Shown here: piece after piece, positions 17,173 to 25,362 of the stretch
Numbering within the stretch: position 1 is the first letter of the stretch
Layout of the letters: the number at the start of each line of letters is the position of its first letter
From: Lachnoclostridium sp. An14
GTDB taxonomy: Bacteria > Bacillota > Clostridia > Lachnospirales > Lachnospiraceae
Assembly (NCBI RefSeq): GCF_002160755.1
Contig: NZ_NFLE01000024.1
Coordinates: 1-61,442, forward strand
Length of the DNA stretch: 61,442 bases
Direction of reading: 5' to 3'
Notes under the pieces: model-generated
What the model was told of the DNA's origin: nothing
The model's input: only the letters and a program-made list of their open reading frames with translations
Database searches by the model: none
Translations under genes and position numbers: made by a program

Positions 17173-19395
17173 TTAAAGATCCGCCAATTCCAGGATCCGG
17201 TCCTTTAAGCCGGAGTAGCGGCGCTGTTCCGTCTCATTGTCCACCATGGACTGGAACGTCTCCGGGACGCCTACCAGGCAGACGCAGGAACGGGCCCTGG
17301 TGACCGCGGTGTAAATGAGGTTGCGGGTCATGAGCATCCGCGGGCCGCTATGGACGGGGATCACCACCGCCGGGTATTCGCTGCCCTGGGATTTGTGGAT
17401 GGTGATGGCGTAAGCCAGCTCCAGCTCCTCCAGCTGCTTGAAACTGTACTCCACCATTCTCCCCTCGTCAAACTCCACCGTCAGGGTCTCCGCAAAGCCG
17501 TTGATCTCCCGGATCACGCCCATGTCGCCGTTAAACACGCCCAGGCCGGTCTCCACAGGGATGCCGTAGCGGTTCCTGGTCTCCCACTCCAGCTGGTAAT
17601 TGTTCTTTACCTGCATGACCTTGTCGCCTTCCCGGTAAATGACGCCTCCCGCCTCCCGCTCCGCCTTTCCCCCGCCAGCGGGGTTTAAAAACTCCTGGAG
17701 AATGTTGTTTAACCGCTCCACGCCCAGGGCCCCTTTCCGCATGGGCGTCATGATCTGGATGTCGAAGGGGTGGGCGTTTACATAGCCCGGGAGCTTTTCC
17801 CTCACCAGGGTGATCATGGCGCTGATGATGGCGTCGGGATGGTCCCGGCGGATAAAGAGGAAATCCCGGCTGCGCTTTGTCAGGTCGATGGGCTCGCCGC
17901 CGTTGATGCGGTGGGCGTTTACCACGATGTCGCTCTGGGAGGCCTGACGGAAGATCCTGGTGAGCTTTACCACGTTGAAACAGCCGGAGTCGATGATGTC
18001 CCGCAGCACATTTCCAGGCCCCACGCTGGGCAGCTGGTTCACGTCTCCCACCAGAATGAGCCTGGTGCCCACATTCACCGCCTTTAAAAGGGAATGGAGC
18101 AGGTAAATGTCCACCATGGACATCTCGTCAATGATGATCACATCTGCCTCCAGGGGATTTTCCTCGTTCCGCTCAAAATGGGTTCCGGAGGAATTTTTGT
18201 CGTCCGGCGCTCCGGTGATCTCTAACAAGCGGTGAATCGTCCTGGCCTCCATGCCTGTGGCCTCCGTCATCCGTTTCGCCGCCCGTCCCGTGGGCGCCGC
18301 CAGCAGAATCTCCATCCCCGCCTCCTCGAAATAGCGGATGATGGTGTTGATAATGGTGGTTTTTCCCGTTCCCGGGCCGCCGGTGATGACTAAAAGGCCG
18401 TTTCCCACCGCCTCTACCACCGCTTTAACCTGCATTTCATCCAGCTGGATGTGTTCCTCCTGCTGGATGCGGTCCAGCTTTTTCAAGATCTCGCCCTGGT
18501 CAAAATGGCCCTGGATGCTTAGATCATAGAGCATTTTTGCGGAATTTAACTCCAGGTAATAATACTGGGAGGCGTAGACGATCCGTTTCTCCCCCTGGAC
18601 TTTTACCACCAGCTTTTTTTCGATCTGAAGATCCATGAGCTGACGTTCGATCAGATCCGGCTCTACCCGCAAAAGCTCGGTGGCGGAGGCCAAAAGCTCC
18701 TCCTCCGGGAGATAGGTGTGGCCGCTTCCCACCGCCTGGAGCAGGGTGTAGAGCACGCCGCTCTTGATGCGGTAGTCGGAGTCGGTGAAAATGCCCACCC
18801 GCCTGGCGATCTCGTCCGCCATCTTAAATCCCACGCCGGGAATGTCGTCCGCCAGCCGGTAGGGATTTTCCTCGATGATGCCGTACATCCGGGGGCCGTA
18901 TTCCTGGTAGATTTTTACCGCCAGATTGACGGAAATGCCGTATTTCTGCAGGAACATGGTGGCCTGGCGCATTCCCTTTTTTTCTTCCATCTGCCCGGCG
19001 ATGGCCATGGCCATCTTTTCGCTGATGCCCTTGACCTCGGAAAGCCGCTCCGGCTCCTCCTCCATGATCCGGAAGGTGTCCGCCTTAAACCGGCGCACGA
19101 TCCTGGCCGCCAGGGCCGCGCCCACTCCTTTGATGGCGCCGGACGCCAGATAGCGCTCCATGGAATCGGCGTCCTCCGGCGTCTTGATCTCGTAGCTTTC
19201 CACCTGGAGCTGCTCGCCGTAGATGGGGTGCTCCGTCATGGTGCCGGAGGCCTCTATCATTTCCCCTTCATTTATATAAGGAAAGGTTCCCACCAGTATG
19301 TACTCGTCGTCTGACGCCGCCAGGCTTAAGACGGTGTAGCCGTTGTCCTCGTTTCGATATTTAATTTTCTCCACAAATCCCTGTACCGTCGCCAA
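17173..19395 (-). CDS. recD2: RecD2-type ATP-dependent DNA helicase
   Basis: A 740-residue SF1B helicase lacking RecBC partners. The N-terminal OB-like segment and tandem helix-hairpin-helix motifs (IKGVGAALAARIV, ISEKMAMAIAG, IPGVGFKMADEIA) bind DNA. The motor has Walker A GGPGTGKTT (about 340), DEMSMVD (motif II), GDVNQLPSVGPGNV (motif III) and AITIHKSQGSEYP plus YTAVTRAR near the C-terminus. Acts 5'-3' in recombination and repair in known relatives. The start is TTG at 19395, preceded by AAAGGAG. mreB lies upstream, separated by a terminator. Confidence 0.92.
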   Translation of the reverse strand: MATVQGFVEKIKYRNEDNGYTVLSLAASDDEYILVGTFPYINEGEMIEASGTMTEHPIYGEQLQVESYEIKTPEDADSMERYLASGAIKGVGAALAARIVRRFKADTFRIMEEEPERLSEVKGISEKMAMAIAGQMEEKKGMRQATMFLQKYGISVNLAVKIYQEYGPRMYGIIEENPYRLADDIPGVGFKMADEIARRVGIFTDSDYRIKSGVLYTLLQAVGSGHTYLPEEELLASATELLRVEPDLIERQLMDLQIEKKLVVKVQGEKRIVYASQYYYLELNSAKMLYDLSIQGHFDQGEILKKLDRIQQEEHIQLDEMQVKAVVEAVGNGLLVITGGPGTGKTTIINTIIRYFEEAGMEILLAAPTGRAAKRMTEATGMEARTIHRLLEITGAPDDKNSSGTHFERNEENPLEADVIIIDEMSMVDIYLLHSLLKAVNVGTRLILVGDVNQLPSVGPGNVLRDIIDSGCFNVVKLTRIFRQASQSDIVVNAHRINGGEPIDLTKRSRDFLFIRRDHPDAIISAMITLVREKLPGYVNAHPFDIQIMTPMRKGALGVERLNNILQEFLNPAGGGKAEREAGGVIYREGDKVMQVKNNYQLEWETRNRYGIPVETGLGVFNGDMGVIREINGFAETLTVEFDEGRMVEYSFKQLEELELAYAITIHKSQGSEYPAVVIPVHSGPRMLMTRNLIYTAVTRARSCVCLVGVPETFQSMVDNETEQRRYSGLKDRILELADL

Positions 19396-19460
19396 CTGGA
19401 ACGCTCCTTTGCTTGGTTATGTCTTTGTCCTGGGGCGGGGCTCCGCCTCCTCCAAACGGG

Positions 19461-19492
19461 AAAAAAATGCCCCTGCCGCCTGGGCAGAGGCA
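19461..19492 (-). terminator. Terminator of mreB-type gene
   Basis: Minus-strand stem TGCCTCTGCC/GGCAGGGGCA followed by seven T residues, 15 bp past the stop codon. Confidence 0.85.
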
Positions 19493-19506
19493 ATTTCCTC
19501 GCCTAT

Positions 19507-20514
19507 TTAAAACTCTTTTCCCTCGCCGCCGTGGGTAAATTCGATGAAACGGCCCGTTCCGATGGCCACTGCCGTCAGCGGGTCCTCGGCGATCATCGTA
19601 TTGATGCCGGTCTTTTCCTGAATCAGGGCGTCCAGGCCGCTGAGCAGGGATCCGCCGCCAGTGAGGACGATGCCGCGGTCGTAAATGTCCGCCGCCAGCT
19701 CCGGCGGTGTGCGCTCCAGCACATTGTGAACGGCGTCCACAATCTGCATGGCCGGCTCCCGCAGGGCCTCTAAGGTCTCGTCGGAGGTGACCATGATGGT
19801 CTTTGGCAGGCCGGTCACCAGGTTGCGCCCCCGCACTTCCATGGTCAGGGACTCCGGCCGCTTGTAAGCGGCGCCGATATTGATCTTGATCTCCTCGGCG
19901 GTTCTCTCGCCGATGAGCAGGTTGTGTTTCTTTCTCATGTAGCGGACCAGGGCCTCGTCAAAATCATCCCCGGCTACCTTGATGGATGTACTCACCACAG
20001 TGCCGCCCAGGGAAATCACCGCGATGTCCGCCGTGCCGCCGCCGATGTCCACGATCATATTGCCGCAGGCCTTGGAAATGTCAATGCCCGCTCCGATGGC
20101 TGCCGCCACCGGCTCCTCGATGATGGTCACCTCTCTGGCGCCTGCCTGATAGGTGGCGTCCTCCACGGCCTTTTTCTCCACCTCTGTGGCGCCGCTGGGA
20201 ATGCACACGCTGATGCGGGGCTTGCGCAGGGTGCGCTTGCCCACCGCCTTGTTGATAAAATACTTTAACATTTTCTCCGTCACGGTGTAGTCGGAAATGA
20301 CGCCCTGGCGGAGGGGCCGAACCGCCACGATATTCCCCGGCGTGCGGCCGATCATCAGCCTGGCCTCCTCGCCAAAGGTAATAATTTTATTCGTATCGCG
20401 GTCAATCGCAACCACGGATGGCTCTTTTAACACCACACCCTTGCCTTTGATATACACAAGGATGCTCGCAGTGCCCAAATCAATTCCAATATCATTGGAC
20501 ATGAACATATTCAT
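19507..20514 (-). CDS. mreB: MreB/Mbl-type rod-shape actin homologue
   Basis: A 335-residue bacterial actin that polymerises under the membrane and guides side-wall synthesis. Visible motifs are phosphate-1 IGIDLGTASILVY (about 8-20), IVDIGGGTADIAVISLGG (about 160) and VLTGGGSLLSGL (about 285). The start was moved to the ATG at 20514, which has GGAGGAG 4 bases upstream; an in-frame extension to 20553 has no ribosome site. No mreCD follows, so it may be Mbl- or MreBH-like. A -10 TATAAT lies 29 bp upstream. Confidence 0.88.
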   Translation of the reverse strand: MNMFMSNDIGIDLGTASILVYIKGKGVVLKEPSVVAIDRDTNKIITFGEEARLMIGRTPGNIVAVRPLRQGVISDYTVTEKMLKYFINKAVGKRTLRKPRISVCIPSGATEVEKKAVEDATYQAGAREVTIIEEPVAAAIGAGIDISKACGNMIVDIGGGTADIAVISLGGTVVSTSIKVAGDDFDEALVRYMRKKHNLLIGERTAEEIKINIGAAYKRPESLTMEVRGRNLVTGLPKTIMVTSDETLEALREPAMQIVDAVHNVLERTPPELAADIYDRGIVLTGGGSLLSGLDALIQEKTGINTMIAEDPLTAVAIGTGRFIEFTHGGEGKEF

Positions 20515-20542
20515 AGTCTCCTCCTGTCTCTTACTTCTTCCT

Positions 20543-20548
20543 ATTATA
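20543..20548 (-). promoter_or_regulatory. -10 box of mreB-type gene
   Basis: TATAAT on the minus strand with a weak TTTAAA -35 at 17-bp spacing inside an A/T-rich tract. Confidence 0.5.
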
Positions 20549-20655
20549 TACAATCTCTTTCTTTTTTTAAAGGGATTTTCTTCTTTTTTTTATTTTCCAA
20601 CTTTTTAATTTTTCCGTCAGAAATTTTATGGTTTTTTTATGATGGGGACATATTT

Positions 20656-20683
20656 TTGACACATTTACTCTTTATATTATAAG
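20656..20683 (+). promoter_or_regulatory. Promoter-like element of orphan RNA
   Basis: TTGACA at 20656-20661, a 16-bp spacer and TATAAG at 20678-20683. No + strand coding region follows for several kb. Confidence 0.5.
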
Positions 20684-20686
20684 TAA

Positions 20687-20878
20687 GTTATCCGAAAGGA
20701 TAACGAGCCTTATTTCAAGCAGCAGATGCTTGGAATTAGAAAGCTTTTTCATACTCATACCGGACGGGTAGCACCGTCCGGCCCCCCTATAACATTTTCT
20801 TATTTATATACCTACCATTCCCAATAACAACAAAAAGGACTATTCTTCCCCAAGGATAGTCCTTTTTGTTGCTATTGG
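20687..20878 (+). ncRNA. Candidate structured small RNA, unassigned
   Basis: Downstream of a TTGACA promoter the + strand contains three successive hairpins: GTTATCC-GAAA-GGATAAC (20687-20704), CAAGCA/TGCTTG (about 20717-20733) and CCGGACGG/CCGTCCGG (about 20759-20780). It ends in the long hairpin at 20821-20878. The 359-bp gap has no plausible protein gene. I could not match it to a known RNA class. It could also be leader sequence read on the minus strand towards mreB. Confidence 0.4.
20821..20878. terminator. Long bidirectional terminator
   Basis: A near-perfect 58-bp palindrome: CCAATA.CAACAAAAAGGACTAT pairs with its complement around a 12-base loop. AAAAA/TTTTT tracts inside the arms let it terminate both strands: the TIR operon on the minus strand and any RNA from 20687 on the plus strand. 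Confidence 0.8.
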
Positions 20879-20912
20879 ATTTTTAGGGCTGGAGAGCGCC
20901 TGGATTCCGTGT

Positions 20913-21683
20913 TCAGCAGCGCTCCAGGGCGTCCAGGTAGATGTTCCTGGCATTTTTTAAATCAGGGAAATTCCTAAGTTCCGTGCGGCTCACCTTAAAC
21001 CGGATCCGGTCTCCCGGCTGTAAATCCGGGTACATCCCTTTGTGGTAAAAAATCCAGTGGGTCTCTCCCTCCTGGTACGTTACCCCCGGCCCCAGGTCAA
21101 TCCGGCCGTTGATTTTGTAGCAGCGGTAGTTTTCCGGGACGTTCCGCACATCGGCGACAATGGCGTGATAGTATCCGTCGCCATCCTTTCCCGGATCATT
21201 CCGTTTCGCCAGATCATTCATAAACACATCCAGTTTTTGATTAAAGACAGATGTCCTTCTGCGGGCGGCCTTATCTTCACACAGCAGATCATACAGATCG
21301 CCTAAGTCCTGCCTCCTGTCTATCCGCAGCATCTGAATATTTTTCAGCGGGGTGTGATTCATGGATTCGTAGGTCATAGTCTCCGCCAGTACGGGATAGA
21401 ACCGTTTTCCCCCGTCCCCGCTGAGCGCCCAGGACGCCCCCAGTTCCATGAGACAAAACTCACTTTTCATATAGTTGGGGGTGATCAGCGGAATGACAAT
21501 GCCGTTTCCCCTTAACTCCGTCCGGATCCTTGCCAGGAAATCCGTTCCCGCAGGCAAGGTTCCCGCAAGCCGGGTGCAGAAAATATCGTCTTCACTCACG
21601 CCCATTCCCCGCATGAGAAACTCAAGAAACCGGTCTACCAGTTCCTCATCTTTGCTGCTGTAGCTCACAAATATCTTAGGCAT
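20913..21683 (-). CDS. TIR-domain protein, probable defence effector
   Basis: A 256-residue protein. Residues 1-135 form a bacterial TIR domain: KIFVSYSSKDEELVDRF, then PLITPNYMKSEFCLMELG, in which E80 occupies the NADase catalytic position. Residues 150-256 are a separate domain (VPENYRCYKINGRIDLGPG, then GDRIRFKVSRTEL) that looks beta-rich and OB-like and may be a sensor. ATG at 21683 has AAAGGAG upstream and overlaps the end of the methylase-like gene by 8 bp, so the two are coupled. TIR effectors in prokaryotic immunity hydrolyse NAD+ or make signalling nucleotides. Confidence 0.85.
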   Translation of the reverse strand: MPKIFVSYSSKDEELVDRFLEFLMRGMGVSEDDIFCTRLAGTLPAGTDFLARIRTELRGNGIVIPLITPNYMKSEFCLMELGASWALSGDGGKRFYPVLAETMTYESMNHTPLKNIQMLRIDRRQDLGDLYDLLCEDKAARRRTSVFNQKLDVFMNDLAKRNDPGKDGDGYYHAIVADVRNVPENYRCYKINGRIDLGPGVTYQEGETHWIFYHKGMYPDLQPGDRIRFKVSRTELRNFPDLKNARNIYLDALERC

Positions 21684-23472
21684 AATCGTTCTCTCCTTTC
21701 AACATTTCCAACGCCCTCAGTCTGGCGCTTTTGTAATCACTGGCCAGCTGTTCCACGGCCTCGCGATAGCGTCTGTCATTTTCCTTCAGTTCCTTTCCCA
21801 CCGTCTCCATCAGCGTCTTTTTATATCGGGGGACCTTGATCTGCATTAAACTGGACGCGTTCAAAACCCGGATTGTAGAGCCGGTCTGATACCGTTCCAG
21901 CCATCTGCGGCCCTCCGGTGACCGAAGATATTCATATAATACGTACGGGTGATAGGTCGCCCGATCCGTGCGGATGATGGTCAGATTGCCGCTGATGAAG
22001 GCCGGCGGCGGATTGGGAGGAACCATGGCCATCTTTAGCTGGGTGCCTTTGCTGGTCAGCAAAATATCATCCTCCCGAATCTGGTATTTGTGGATCCACT
22101 GGGCATTTTTCCAGCGGATTTTTTTACAGTCCTCGTAGTTGATACTGCCGTCCTCAATATTTTTTATGTTCAGGAGATAATGGGTTCCGTCGTCGGACAG
22201 CATTTCCTCGTCTCTTTTTGCCAACTGCAGCCCTCTGGTGACCTGAGCTGCCTCTCCCAGGCTGATGGTCTCCTTCGCCTCACCGTCTGAGAGCTCGTCT
22301 GTCAGGTAAAACATGGGATTCCAGGTGTAGAGATTTTCCCGTATCCTGGCGGTGGAAACCAGCTGGCCATATCCCTTTCCGTAGGACCGTTCCGGTTCGC
22401 GAAGGCCGTTTTCCGCCAGGCGCTCCATCTCCTCCTGGACAGAGCCGGAATTCTCCCGGCTGCAAAAATCTTTCAGGTCAATGAAGGCCACCAGCCCCCG
22501 CCTGTCCCGTTTTCCCTTATGGAACACCAGAAGCTCCCGCCCCTGCTTATCTCCGGGGTAGAGGTTCTGGGGCAGGGTCACCACAGCCTCCAGCCAGTCT
22601 TGTTCTGTCACGTACTGCCGAAGAATCGCTTCATTTTTTCGCACGGCGGCGCCTTTTGTCACAATGGCCGCCCCCCGGCCTCCGGGAGCCATCCGATACA
22701 GCATTTCCTCCAGAAAGATCCAGTCCGTATAAACGCTTTTTCCCGTCCCTTTCGGAAAACGATCGTCCTCCGGATCCACCTGGCGGCTTTCGTTTGCCCC
22801 CACGGGGATGTCCGCCAGCACCAGGCCGTACTGTTCTCCATCCTTTTTAAAAGCCAGGCTGTCTCTGGTGGCCACGCTGAAATCCCGGATCCCATTGATC
22901 CAAAGCAGAATGGCGGCGCAGATGCTGCAAAAGGGGCGTATGTCCTCGCCATAGTACCGGGGCAGTTTCTTCGTGGAATGGCTGCGGCCAAGCAGGTCGA
23001 TCCCGATGCCGGATGTTCCGCAGCAGATTTCCGCTACGCTGCCAAATTCCCAGGTCTGCGCCAGTTTCACCAGCATCTGTTTTACCGGAACCGGAGTGGG
23101 AATTGAACCAAACTCTCCCTCTGCCACCGTCAGGAGCCTGGCCACCCATCGGTTGACCTCCTCCGCGCTGGTGAAATTCCAGTTCACCGCCTGCCGTTCC
23201 AGCCAATCCAGCTTTTTTTCTGCCTCCTCATAGCTCACCTGAATAAAATCAAAATCAATCAGATCCTCCAGCCTGCAAAGTGCCAGTTTAAAATCGTAGG
23301 AATCCAGATTTCGCAGAAAATCTTTTTCTTTTTGGTAATAAAAGAGCTTGCATTTTTCCGCTTTCGGTTCTTCTCTTTTCAAATACCGCACAAACACAGC
23401 CCACATCAGAAGGTATGTCGTCTGTTCCGCTGAAAACAACCCCCGCATTTCCCTGTAAATTGCCTCCAACAT
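21676..23472 (-). CDS. Degenerate N6-DNA methylase fused to type I specificity domain
   Basis: A 598-residue protein. Residues 1-120 resemble the HsdM helical N-terminus and 125-330 a Rossmann methyltransferase (AEICCGTSGIGIDLL as SAM motif I). The catalytic (N/D)PP(Y/F) motif reads DIPV (GLVLADIPVG). Residues 400-598 form one HsdS-like target-recognition domain plus coiled coil (QVTRGLQLAKRDE, TGSTIRVLNASSLMQIKVP). No nuclease subunit is adjacent; the partner is TIR. The start is ATG at 23472, because a consensus promoter (23539-23567) lies inside the longer TTG-started frame reaching 23580. The methyltransferase is probably inactive or altered. Confidence 0.8.
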   Translation of the reverse strand: MLEAIYREMRGLFSAEQTTYLLMWAVFVRYLKREEPKAEKCKLFYYQKEKDFLRNLDSYDFKLALCRLEDLIDFDFIQVSYEEAEKKLDWLERQAVNWNFTSAEEVNRWVARLLTVAEGEFGSIPTPVPVKQMLVKLAQTWEFGSVAEICCGTSGIGIDLLGRSHSTKKLPRYYGEDIRPFCSICAAILLWINGIRDFSVATRDSLAFKKDGEQYGLVLADIPVGANESRQVDPEDDRFPKGTGKSVYTDWIFLEEMLYRMAPGGRGAAIVTKGAAVRKNEAILRQYVTEQDWLEAVVTLPQNLYPGDKQGRELLVFHKGKRDRRGLVAFIDLKDFCSRENSGSVQEEMERLAENGLREPERSYGKGYGQLVSTARIRENLYTWNPMFYLTDELSDGEAKETISLGEAAQVTRGLQLAKRDEEMLSDDGTHYLLNIKNIEDGSINYEDCKKIRWKNAQWIHKYQIREDDILLTSKGTQLKMAMVPPNPPPAFISGNLTIIRTDRATYHPYVLYEYLRSPEGRRWLERYQTGSTIRVLNASSLMQIKVPRYKKTLMETVGKELKENDRRYREAVEQLASDYKSARLRALEMLKGENDYA

Positions 23473-23538
23473 CCCTTCACCCGCCTTTCTGCCTCGCTTT
23501 TGACCTGTTTCGCCCTTAACCGCCTTTTGATATGAATC

Positions 23539-23567
23539 AGTATATCTCTTTTGGCGCAAAATGTCAA
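23539..23567 (-). promoter_or_regulatory. Promoter of methylase/TIR operon
   Basis: TTGACA (complement of 23562-23567), exactly 17 bp, then TATACT (complement of 23539-23544). Because it lies inside the longest open frame, it fixes translation to the downstream ATG at 23472. Confidence 0.75.
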
Positions 23568-23597
23568 TCAGGTATTCCAATACCTAGAAATATTTTA

Positions 23598-23611
23598 GTA
23601 ACAGTTCAGCC
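23598..23611 (+). repeat. Solitary M1 terminal-repeat sequence
   Basis: GTAACAGTTCAGCC is identical to the first 14 bases of the M1 MITE at 58410. No matching opposite end is visible within several hundred bases. It may be the remnant of an excised or decayed element upstream of the methylase/TIR operon, or chance. Confidence 0.35.
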
Positions 23612-23728
23612 TGTTTTTAAGGATTTTGCTTCCTTGACGAATTGTGAGACATCAAAAGCGGAACCTGACCACGGTTTTGTTTTTCTTTTGATCCCTTTTT
23701 TCCATATGACGTTTCCTCTAAAATAAAC

Positions 23729-23776
23729 GGAAGGCTCTCTCCCGCGCCGCGTTTCGCGCCAGGAGCAGAGCCTTCC
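23729..23776 (-). terminator. Terminator downstream of pRiA4b-type gene
   Basis: GGAAGGCTCT and AGAGCCTTCC arms enclose a GC-rich loop. On the minus strand the stem is followed by GTTTATTTT. Confidence 0.75.
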
Positions 23777-23844
23777 TTTCTCTACATCTCTATCTCATTT
23801 TACAGGCTGCCGCAAGGATCATTTCCCGCGTCCATTTCCGCCTC

Positions 23845-25233
23845 TCACTCAAACAACTCCATCTGTCCCTTCGCCTTCCTCTCATACTCCCCCCAGCAAT
23901 GCCCCCGCAGCACCGCCGACGGCAGTTTCTGATACAGCTCCTTCAGGCTGCCGCGGATGGACTTCATCTCCTGGCTGGTGCAGCCGTATTCTCTCATGCA
24001 GGGATCCATTGCCTTCAGAAAGTCCTTCTCGGAGCTTCCCATGGTGATTTCCACAGACGCCATATGCAGCAGCTGCTCTGCCACCTCCGGATCCCATCCC
24101 CAGCGAAAGACCAGTTCTTTCATAAACGTCTCGCAGATGGGAAACGCTCCCAGGCCTTCCCCGCTCAAAATAAGCCTCAGGCTCTCCTCATCCCACTCCG
24201 CGTAGCTCCAGCCGGGATACTCCTCCCGTTTTTTCTGGATCCCCTTTGCCAGCGGGAGAAGAAACGTAGTCTCATACTTCTGCCCGTCTTTCTTCCAGGA
24301 ATACATCTGCTCCCACTCCTCCAGGCGGTTCAGACACATTTCCTTTTCTTCCCTGCTGAATCTGGAGCCAATACCGTACTGCTCTGCCATGGCCAGCAGC
24401 GTTTCCCGCTCAATCACGCCGTAGGCCGACACCAGGCCCTGGAATGAGCGCTCCATGGCGATCTGGTTGTTCAGCTCCTTCATGCAGGGATACTCCTGCG
24501 GCTCCATCTCCCCGCGCTTTACATCGACGAAAAACCCGTTCTTCTGATCTTTCGCCACCACCAGGCCGCATTTTTCCACCGCGGAATAGGCCAGAGGCTC
24601 CATTTCCTCCGCCTCCTCCATGTTCTCCTCCGCCAGGATCTGCCACTGTCTGCGGCAAATGGCCGGCAGTTTTTCCAGTTTTTTCTGAATCGTATCATCC
24701 TTTTCCGGAACCAGACGGACCTTTACTCCCTCATCCGAGAAATCATCCTCCGAAAAGTCCTCCTCGCTCTCATCCCAGTCCAGATCCTCCAGAAACTCAT
24801 CCTCATATTCATCCCAGTCCGGATCTTCTTCGTCCCATTCGGGGTACTGGGTCAGTTCCCCCTGGCTGGCAATGACCGCCGTCTTGCAGGGCGCGTCCAC
24901 TGTCTCCACCTTTTTCACGGTCACGTCAAAATGCCAATCGTCTCCAAAGTCATAGACGTATAAAAGTTTCTTTCTGGTCCGCAGCCCCAGGCTGTTTAAG
25001 GACGCGTCCGCCGCGCTTTTATCACCGTCATCCAAATCCGCCATGGGGTGATAATAGCCTTCCCCATAGGGTTTTTTGGACAGGCTGAACATATAGAGGT
25101 GGCTCTTGTCAAAATTCACCGCGTTTAAAATAGCGTTGCTCAAGTCGTCCAATGTGTTCCCGCCGTCCATTTCAATGGTCCTGCTGGCCCCGCTCTTCTG
25201 TTCTGTAACTTCCAAGGTATATTTTTTGTACAT
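23845..25233 (-). CDS. Plasmid pRiA4b ORF-3-like protein
   Basis: A 462-residue soluble protein. The N-terminal 130 residues (KYTLEVTEQ, LYMFSLSKKPYGEGYYHP, LLYVYDFGDDWHFDVTVKKV) match the pRiA4b ORF-3 domain, whose YDFGDDW motif is diagnostic and whose function is not established. A very acidic linker (EWDEEDPDWDEYEDEFLEDL) follows near 165-200, then a helical C-terminus of unknown fold. The start was moved to ATG at 25233, where AAAGGAG precedes it; the longer frame to 25302 has no ribosome site. Divergent from the MerR gene. Confidence 0.8.
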   Translation of the reverse strand: MYKKYTLEVTEQKSGASRTIEMDGGNTLDDLSNAILNAVNFDKSHLYMFSLSKKPYGEGYYHPMADLDDGDKSAADASLNSLGLRTRKKLLYVYDFGDDWHFDVTVKKVETVDAPCKTAVIASQGELTQYPEWDEEDPDWDEYEDEFLEDLDWDESEEDFSEDDFSDEGVKVRLVPEKDDTIQKKLEKLPAICRRQWQILAEENMEEAEEMEPLAYSAVEKCGLVVAKDQKNGFFVDVKRGEMEPQEYPCMKELNNQIAMERSFQGLVSAYGVIERETLLAMAEQYGIGSRFSREEKEMCLNRLEEWEQMYSWKKDGQKYETTFLLPLAKGIQKKREEYPGWSYAEWDEESLRLILSGEGLGAFPICETFMKELVFRWGWDPEVAEQLLHMASVEITMGSSEKDFLKAMDPCMREYGCTSQEMKSIRGSLKELYQKLPSAVLRGHCWGEYERKAKGQMELFE

Positions 25234-25362
25234 TTTATCCGCTCCTTTGCCGTGCTCAGAATCTTTTCCTCCATTATATCTACTCCTCCAGCAAAAATCC
25301 ACCGCTTTCTTCCGTTTCCCTTTTCTGTTATACTGGTTACATAAACAGAGAGGAACGGTTTT

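Noticed and set aside
20687-20790. Assignment of the orphan RNA to 6S, SRP RNA or a known riboswitch
   Set aside because: Core motifs of these classes could not be found by eye, so it is left unassigned.
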